In this document: in pieces, positions 32,410-36,705 of the stretch
Numbering within the stretch: position 1 is the stretch's first letter
Layout of the letters: each line of letters opens with the position of its first letter
From: Aphodosoma sp045126975
Lineage (GTDB): Bacteria > Bacteroidota > Bacteroidia > Bacteroidales > Paludibacteraceae
Direction: 5' to 3'
NCBI GenBank assembly: GCA_045126975.1
Contig: JBGVPL010000041.1
Location: 1 to 36,705 of the forward strand
Length of the DNA: 36,705 bases
Translations under genes and position numbers: made by a program
The notes under the pieces: model-generated
Seen by the model: only the letters and a program-made list of their open reading frames with translations
Database searches by the model: none
Told to the model about the DNA's origin: nothing

Positions 32410-32874
32410 ATGAAACTAAACATGCCCGACTACAGCGACCGTATTCGTCTGCGCAAGCAAGATGAACAGTTGCAGATATTTGACTCTATACGAAGCAAAT
32501 GGCTTGTTCTCACACCTGAAGAATGGGTTAGGCAAAACACAATCATATACATATCCGACACTCTCAAAGCTCCTATGTCGCGCATAGCCAACGAAGTAAC
32601 TATCAACTACAACGGACTCACAAAACGGTGCGACTCTATCATCTACGACGACTACGGCAACCCTCTCATTATCATCGAATACAAGCGCACCGACGTAGCC
32701 ATCACACAACGCGTTTTCGACCAAATCGCCATCTATAACCTACAACTCCGCGTGCCCTACCTCATCGTCAGCAACGGACTACAACACCTCCTTTGCAAAG
32801 TAGATTTCGAAAACCGCAAATACATCTTTGCCCAACAATGGCCAAAATATAACGAGTTGAAAGTTAAAAGTTGA
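32410..32874 (+). CDS. HsdR N-terminal-like protein (PD-(D/E)xK fold), orphan
   Basis: A 154-residue protein matching the type I restriction enzyme R subunit N-terminal domain (HSDR_N, PF13588): VRQNTIIYISDTLKAP, then CDSIIYDDYGNPLIIIEYKR (Asp and E-x-K of a nuclease fold), QIAIYNLQLRVPYLIVSNG. There is no helicase part and no HsdM or HsdS nearby, and such short proteins usually sit beside holA in Bacteroidetes, so a repair or replication-linked role is more likely than restriction. The ATG at 32410 is preferred to a GTG at 32401. The last residues (ELKVKS) and the stop are provided by a heptamer array. Confidence 0.85.
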   Translation: MKLNMPDYSDRIRLRKQDEQLQIFDSIRSKWLVLTPEEWVRQNTIIYISDTLKAPMSRIANEVTINYNGLTKRCDSIIYDDYGNPLIIIEYKRTDVAITQRVFDQIAIYNLQLRVPYLIVSNGLQHLLCKVDFENRKYIFAQQWPKYNELKVKS

Positions 32875-32937
32875 AAGTTGAGAGTTACCTTCGGCACTAA
32901 CCTCTAACCTTTAACCTCTAACCTTTAACCCAAAGAC
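32850..32937. repeat. Opposed AAAGTTG and CTAACCT arrays
   Basis: Left array (32852-32886) overlaps the 3' end of the HsdR-N gene; core ACCTTCGGCACT (32887-32898); right array CTAACCT, TTAACCT, CTAACCT, TTAACCC (32899-32929). A near-inverted repeat and the clearest two-sided example in the window. Confidence 0.85.
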
Positions 32938-32945
32938 TTGTTTTT

Positions 32946-32968
32946 ATGTCATTCTGTCTAAAAAAAAA
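32946..32968 (+). repeat. TATGTC/CTGTCTAAAA leader of amn
   Basis: TTATGTCATTCTGTCTAAAA, identical to 35170-35189 before the dehydrogenase gene. The amn ATG follows at 32983. Confidence 0.75.
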
Positions 32969-32982
32969 TAAACATTAAAAAC

Positions 32983-33756
32983 ATGAAAACAAAAACCGAA
33001 ATAGTTGAAAATTGGTTGGTCCGTTACACTAAACGCCCTCTCGACCAATTCACACCATATATATTACTCACCAATTTCAATAACTACGTCGAACTTTTCG
33101 CCGAAAAGTTTGGTGTTGAAATTATGGGACGCAATGGCAATATGCTCTCTGCTAGTGCAAATGGCATCACTATAATCAACTTTGGCATGGGCTCTCCTAA
33201 TGCTGCGCTAATTATGGATTTACTCAGCGCAATCCACCCAAAAGCAGTACTATTCCTCGGCAAATGCGGTGGACTAAAAGACAAAAACCATGTCGGCGAC
33301 TACATCCTACCGAGTGCTGCCATTCGTGGCGAAGGTACGTCAAACGACTATTTTCCACCCGAGGTACCTGCCCTACCTGCATTTAATCTTCAACGCGCCG
33401 TCAGTTCCAACATCCGCGATTTTGGCAAAGACTATTGGACTGGCACTGTCTTCACTACCAACCGACGCGTATGGGAACACGATGAAGTCTTCAAGCAACA
33501 CCTAAAAGCAGTGCGTAGTATCGCCATCGACATGGAAACTGCCACACTATTCACCGTTGGTTTCCACAATGCAATACCTACTGGAGCACTCCTCCTCGTT
33601 AGCGATATGCCAATGCAACCCGAAGGCATCAAGACCGAAGAATCCGACAAAAAAGTAACACAAAATTTCGTAGAAGAACACCTCACAATCGGCATCAAAG
33701 CTCTATCAAGCCTACAAAACAATTCACGCACAATCAAACACCTCCGCTACGAATAA
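32983..33756 (+). CDS. amn: AMP nucleosidase (short Bacteroidetes type)
   Basis: A 257-residue nucleoside phosphorylase-fold protein of the short AMP nucleosidase type, which lacks the N-terminal domain of E. coli Amn. Seen: ILLTNFNNYVELFAEKFG, INFGMGSPNAALIMDLL, VLFLGKCGGLKDK, FTTNRRVWEHDEVF, SIAIDMETATLFTVGF and LLLVSDMPMQPEG. It would hydrolyse AMP to adenine and ribose 5-phosphate. Followed by holA after 165 bp of repeat. Confidence 0.92.
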   Translation: MKTKTEIVENWLVRYTKRPLDQFTPYILLTNFNNYVELFAEKFGVEIMGRNGNMLSASANGITIINFGMGSPNAALIMDLLSAIHPKAVLFLGKCGGLKDKNHVGDYILPSAAIRGEGTSNDYFPPEVPALPAFNLQRAVSSNIRDFGKDYWTGTVFTTNRRVWEHDEVFKQHLKAVRSIAIDMETATLFTVGFHNAIPTGALLLVSDMPMQPEGIKTEESDKKVTQNFVEEHLTIGIKALSSLQNNSRTIKHLRYE

Positions 33757-33809
33757 CCCCAAAATTTTGTTCTTATCTCTTTATGTCTAAAAAAATTAAC
33801 GCCGAATGG

Positions 33810-33921
33810 TTATGTCTTTAACGTCGAGATTTTGCGAAGCAAAAGCAAGACCTTTATAAGACCTTTATGAAAAAAAAAAAATTTATGTTCTTATGTCTTT
33901 CTGTCTAAAAAAAATTAAATT
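33810..33921 (+). repeat. About 110-bp leader repeat before holA (copy 1)
   Basis: Related to 35103-35208. Both run TATGTCTTT...GTCGAGATTTTGC, a hairpin TTTTGC-3nt-GCAAAA (33830-33844 here; loop GAA), AAGAC/GAGACC, then TATGTTCTTATGTC and TCTGTCTAAAA, and end at the ATG. A CCGAATGG core (33802-33809) precedes it. Confidence 0.8.
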
Positions 33922-34944
33922 ATGGCAAAACAAGCAGGCGTAACATATCAGCAGATTATCAACCAAATGAAGTCTGGCGACTGGAAACCCATCTATTTCC
34001 TTATGGGTGAGGAGGACTATTATATCGACAAAATCGCCGACTATATCGAAAAAAATCTGCTTACCGACGACGAAAAAGAGTTCAACATGACTCTCCTTTA
34101 CGGCAAAGACACCACCTGCGACGAAATAATCATGGCTGCCAAACGCTACCCTATGATGAGTCAATATCAACTCATTATGGTGCGCGAAGCACAAAATATC
34201 AAAAACTTCGACAATCTCAGCACCTATCTCAAACAACCTCTCGCATCAAGCATCATCGTACTTTGCTACAAACACGGCTCTATAGATGGTCGCAAAAAGG
34301 TATTCAAAGACATTGCCGCTACAGGCGTATTATTCGAATCTAAACGCAAATACGACAACGAAATCCCATCTTGGATTACAGCCTACGTGCGCGAGCATAA
34401 TGCTGATATTGAACCCAAAGCGGCCAATCTACTCGCCGAATTTCTTGGTGTCCAACTCAGCAAAGTCGTAAATGAAGTGGACAAACTTCTCATCCTTCTC
34501 AACAACTCCGAAACTCGTCGCATCGACTCCGCAATGGTTGAGCGTAATATCGGTATATCTAAGGACTACAACAATTTCGAGCTTGTCAAAGCTCTCGGCG
34601 ACCGCGACATACTCAAAATCAATCGCATCATCGACCACTTCGCCAAAGACCCTAAAAACAACCCTATAGTTGTAACTACCACCGTTGTGTTCAACTTCTT
34701 CTCTAACCTATTGTTGTATCACTCGCTCAAAGACAAATCGCAAGCCAACGTAGCCGCCGAACTCAAAATCAACCCTTATTTCGTGAAGGACTACCAACAC
34801 GCTGCCTCAATCTACAACTCTGCACGCACACTCTACGCCATCTCACTCATCCGCGAACTCGACGTGCGCAGTAAAGGTTTCGGCGACACAGGTACATCTC
34901 ATCGCGACCTACTCCGCGAAATTATGTTCAAAATAACACACTAA
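33922..34944 (+). CDS. holA: DNA polymerase III delta subunit
   Basis: HolA opens the sliding clamp within the clamp loader. The 340-residue protein shows GDWKPIYFLMGEEDYYIDKIADYIE (domain I), FNMTLLYGKD, PMMSQYQLIMVREAQNI, a SSIIVLCYK strand, NEVDKLLILL and IGISKDYNNFELVKALGDRD (domain III), then a helical C-terminal part ending in TGTSHRDLLREIMFKI. The walker-type ATP site is absent, as expected for delta. It shares the window with dnaE but not an operon. Confidence 0.96.
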   Translation: MAKQAGVTYQQIINQMKSGDWKPIYFLMGEEDYYIDKIADYIEKNLLTDDEKEFNMTLLYGKDTTCDEIIMAAKRYPMMSQYQLIMVREAQNIKNFDNLSTYLKQPLASSIIVLCYKHGSIDGRKKVFKDIAATGVLFESKRKYDNEIPSWITAYVREHNADIEPKAANLLAEFLGVQLSKVVNEVDKLLILLNNSETRRIDSAMVERNIGISKDYNNFELVKALGDRDILKINRIIDHFAKDPKNNPIVVTTTVVFNFFSNLLLYHSLKDKSQANVAAELKINPYFVKDYQHAASIYNSARTLYAISLIRELDVRSKGFGDTGTSHRDLLREIMFKITH

Positions 34945-34950
34945 ATATAT

Positions 34951-35189
34951 TTTTAGACAGAATGACATAAAGACAAATTTTCAGATTAAAAATTAGAATC
35001 TTTTAACATACGTCTTGCTAAAAAACTTGCGTTTTTTATCTCGACGGAAAAAAGACAGGTTTTAAATTACCTTTTTTACACAAAATGAATACATTCTTTG
35101 AATATGTCTTTGGTGTCGAGATTTTGCATAGCAAAAGCGAGACCATTATGAATAAGAAAAAATATGTTCTTATGTCATTCTGTCTAAAA
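34951..35189. repeat. About 240-bp gap bounded by 20-bp perfect inverted repeats
   Basis: TTTTAGACAGAATGACATAA at 34951-34970 is repeated in inverse at 35170-35189. Between them there is a second copy of the leader repeat (from 35103) with the TTTTGC-ATA-GCAAAA hairpin (35122-35136). No ORF is present. The layout resembles a MITE, though no target-site duplication was evident to me. Confidence 0.65.
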
Positions 35190-35208
35190 GAAAAAAATAA
35201 TTAAAACT
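35103..35208 (+). repeat. About 105-bp leader repeat before the dehydrogenase (copy 2)
   Basis: Parallel to 33810-33921. The hairpin stem is conserved and only the loop differs (ATA instead of GAA). Confidence 0.8.
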
Positions 35209-36162
35209 ATGAATATCCTTTTAACAACCAAATTGCCTATCGAAGGCTTCTCATCTATCAGCGAGCATAACATCATTATGCCTGAAGCCCCAAAATTCAC
35301 TCCAGAAGAATTAACAGCACGCCTTGCCAATGCCGACATACTTCTCTCTACTTTCGACTACAAAATCACAGCCGAAATGATAGCCTCTGCACCTAACCTC
35401 AAGTTAATCACCAACTTTGGTGTTGGCTTCAATAATGTCGATATTGCAGCTGCTCGCGACCGTAGCATACCTGTAACCAACACACCTGGTCCTGTCATCG
35501 AACCTACAGCCGAACATGCCTTCACTCTTATGCTCGCCATCTGCCACCGCACTGCCGAACTCGACCGCCGTATGCGTGAACCTAACTCAAATATCGAATT
35601 TGGCGTGATGAACAATCTCGGTATCGCTATCTATGGCAAAACTCTCGGTATCATCGGTATGGGCAATATCGGACAATCAATCGCAGGTCGTGCCATAGCC
35701 TGTGGCATGAAAATTATCTACAACAACCGCCGTCGTCTCCCTGCCGAAATCGAACAACGCTACAATGCTCAATACGTGGACCTCGAAACCCTATTGCGCA
35801 CTTCCGACTTCGTATCTCTCAACCTACCTTATACTCCTGATTCGCACCATATTATCAACGAAGACACACTCTCTATGATGAAACAAGGTGCCGTACTCAT
35901 CAACACTGCTCGTGGTGCTCATATCGACGAGGCTGCTCTTGTGCGCCATCTTCGCAATGGTCATCTCTATGGTGCCGCCCTCGATGTATATGAATTTGAG
36001 CCTAAGGTAACACCTGAACTCCTCGAACTTGACAACGTAGTCCTTTCTCCTCACATCGGCACAGGTACAATCGATGGCCGCATCGCTATGTGCCATTGCT
36101 GTTGCGACAACATCAACTGGTTCCTCCGTGGCGAACACCACAAAATGAACCGCGTCAACTAA
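35209..36162 (+). CDS. D-2-hydroxyacid dehydrogenase (NAD-binding)
   Basis: A 317-residue D-isomer specific 2-hydroxyacid dehydrogenase. The Rossmann motif is LGIIGMGNIGQSIAGRA; the substrate end has LINTARGAHIDEAALVRHL (catalytic Arg), ALDVYEFEP (Glu) and LSPHIGTGT (His). ITNFGVGFNNVDIAAA and GPVIEPTAEHAFTLMLAICHR are typical. Glyoxylate/hydroxypyruvate reductase, phosphonate or 2-ketogluconate reductase are candidates; the substrate cannot be assigned. No serB/serC is near, so 3-phosphoglycerate dehydrogenase is less likely. Confidence 0.93.
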   Translation: MNILLTTKLPIEGFSSISEHNIIMPEAPKFTPEELTARLANADILLSTFDYKITAEMIASAPNLKLITNFGVGFNNVDIAAARDRSIPVTNTPGPVIEPTAEHAFTLMLAICHRTAELDRRMREPNSNIEFGVMNNLGIAIYGKTLGIIGMGNIGQSIAGRAIACGMKIIYNNRRRLPAEIEQRYNAQYVDLETLLRTSDFVSLNLPYTPDSHHIINEDTLSMMKQGAVLINTARGAHIDEAALVRHLRNGHLYGAALDVYEFEPKVTPELLELDNVVLSPHIGTGTIDGRIAMCHCCCDNINWFLRGEHHKMNRVN

Positions 36163-36198
36163 TCCGCACATCGCAACACAATAAAACAATTACCACAC

Positions 36199-36238
36199 AA
36201 AACCCCACCCATTTCACATCCGAAATAGGTGGGGTTTT
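36199..36238. terminator. Bidirectional terminator between the dehydrogenase and LolA-like genes
   Basis: A 17-bp stem with one mismatch (36199-36215 with 36222-36238; core AAAACCCCACC / GGTGGGGTTTT), followed by T or A runs. Confidence 0.93.
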
Positions 36239-36244
36239 TAGTTA

Positions 36245-36705
36245 TTACTTTTTAGGAATAAGATACTTATCAGGAGGTGGAGTTTGAAATGTATGATTAG
36301 TGAGTGTATAAGTGTTGTAGTTGCCAGAATGTTCTTCAAGTAGCATATAATGAAGCAATAAATCATTTTTGGCATATTTGAGAACTACTCTCCGATAACC
36401 TTTGACTTCACGTTTAGTTTTTGTAAGTGTGAAAATATGATACTGAGCATCTGATGTGTACTCTATTTTTGCGCCTGTTTCAGTAGCTATTGCCTCAACA
36501 TCACCATGCATACTATTAAGCAAGAGGTGAGCAAGAGAACGCATAGTTGCATTTTGCGCAAGATTGAAAAGATTTTTTCGTTTACCCGAAGCCATATAGA
36601 ATTTGTCGCTATTAATGACCAATAAGTCAGATGGTGGATTAGTGTAATGCATTGACATTCGGTCTGTTGCAGTAAAATAGAGTGTACCTTCGAGAGTCTC
36701 TTCTT
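36245..36705 (-). CDS. LolA-like outer-membrane lipoprotein carrier family protein (partial)
   Basis: The frame is open to the right edge, so the N-terminus and signal peptide are missing; about 153 C-terminal residues are visible. The pattern GTLYFTATDRMSMHYTNPPSDLLVINSDKFYMASG is the LolA/outer-membrane carrier signature, with EVKGYRRVVLKYAKNDLLLHYMLLEEHSGNYNTYTLTNHTF as the later strands. LolA moves lipoproteins through the periplasm; Bacteroidetes have several LolA-fold proteins, some of which may do other jobs. It is convergent with the dehydrogenase. Confidence 0.85.
   Translation of the reverse strand, partial: EETLEGTLYFTATDRMSMHYTNPPSDLLVINSDKFYMASGKRKNLFNLAQNATMRSLAHLLLNSMHGDVEAIATETGAKIEYTSDAQYHIFTLTKTKREVKGYRRVVLKYAKNDLLLHYMLLEEHSGNYNTYTLTNHTFQTPPPDKYLIPKK

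Noticed and set aside
32410..32874. Type I restriction-modification system
   Set aside because: Only the N-terminal nuclease-like domain is present. No helicase domain and no HsdM or HsdS gene lies in the window.
34951..35189. Insertion sequence
   Set aside because: It has inverted ends but no transposase frame; at most a non-autonomous element.

Overview
The window reads as chromosomal DNA from a member of the Bacteroidales (Bacteroidota). It is AT-rich. Several families are typical of that order: DUF4494, DUF4290, the short AMP nucleosidase, an HsdR-N protein beside holA, and a DUF4143 ATPase. Most longer intergenic regions carry the Bacteroidetes promoter hallmark (a TAnnTTTG -7 box, sometimes with a TTTG -33 box about 20 bp upstream). 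I see no prophage, CRISPR array, tRNA or rRNA gene. Genus cannot be fixed by eye.

Layout, left to right. 1-1060: tail of an unknown gene, then panB. 1134-6247 (minus): lipoprotein esterase, flavin reductase, YgiQ-type radical SAM protein, and a DUF4143 ATPase whose leader holds four 33-bp tandem repeats. 6740-10292 (minus): a membrane/envelope block with a voltage-gated cation channel split by one in-frame TAA, a multi-TM protein, a GYF_2 protein, an SPFH (YdjI-like) protein and a zinc-ribbon membrane protein. 10357-10680 (minus): a structured RNA gene with a near-ideal promoter, a long-range closing helix and an intrinsic terminator. 10858-15035 (minus): alaS, rsmE and a META-domain lipoprotein. 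15280-18813 (plus): DUF4494, YggS, and iorA/iorB of indolepyruvate:ferredoxin oxidoreductase. 18886-19419 (minus): TlpA-like thioredoxin. 19572-25512 (plus): a probable cell-wall or glycan O-acylation cluster (degenerate lytic transglycosylase with LysM, two SGNH proteins, MBOAT). 25591-30003 (plus): dnaE and trxA. 30063-30677 (minus): ECF sigma factor. 30973-36162 (plus): tsaB, DUF4290, HsdR-N nuclease-fold protein, AMP nucleosidase, holA and a 2-hydroxyacid dehydrogenase. 36245-end (minus): a partial LolA-like gene.

The most unusual feature is not a gene. Almost every longer intergenic gap holds degenerate tandem arrays with an exact 7-bp period. The sequences differ (AGTTGAG, AATTGAG, GGGGAAT, CTAACCT, TGTCTCG, AGTAGCG, ATTRTGC types) but the period is shared. 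Many arrays end just before a start codon, and several come as two opposed halves around a short CCGAATGGC-like core. Arrays also lie in frame inside four genes (rsmE, the LysM protein, the second SGNH protein, MBOAT). One family appears to have supplied the hydrophobic core of two unrelated signal peptides. A second family, palindromic and C/G-rich, occurs four times and lies in frame inside ygiQ and rsmE. A third family of TATGTC/CTGTCTAAAA leaders precedes at least six start codons.

Functional links are mostly housekeeping: replication (dnaE, holA), translation and RNA modification (alaS, rsmE, tsaB), cofactor and amino-acid metabolism (panB, yggS, iorAB), redox (tlpA-like, trxA, flavin reductase) and envelope maintenance.
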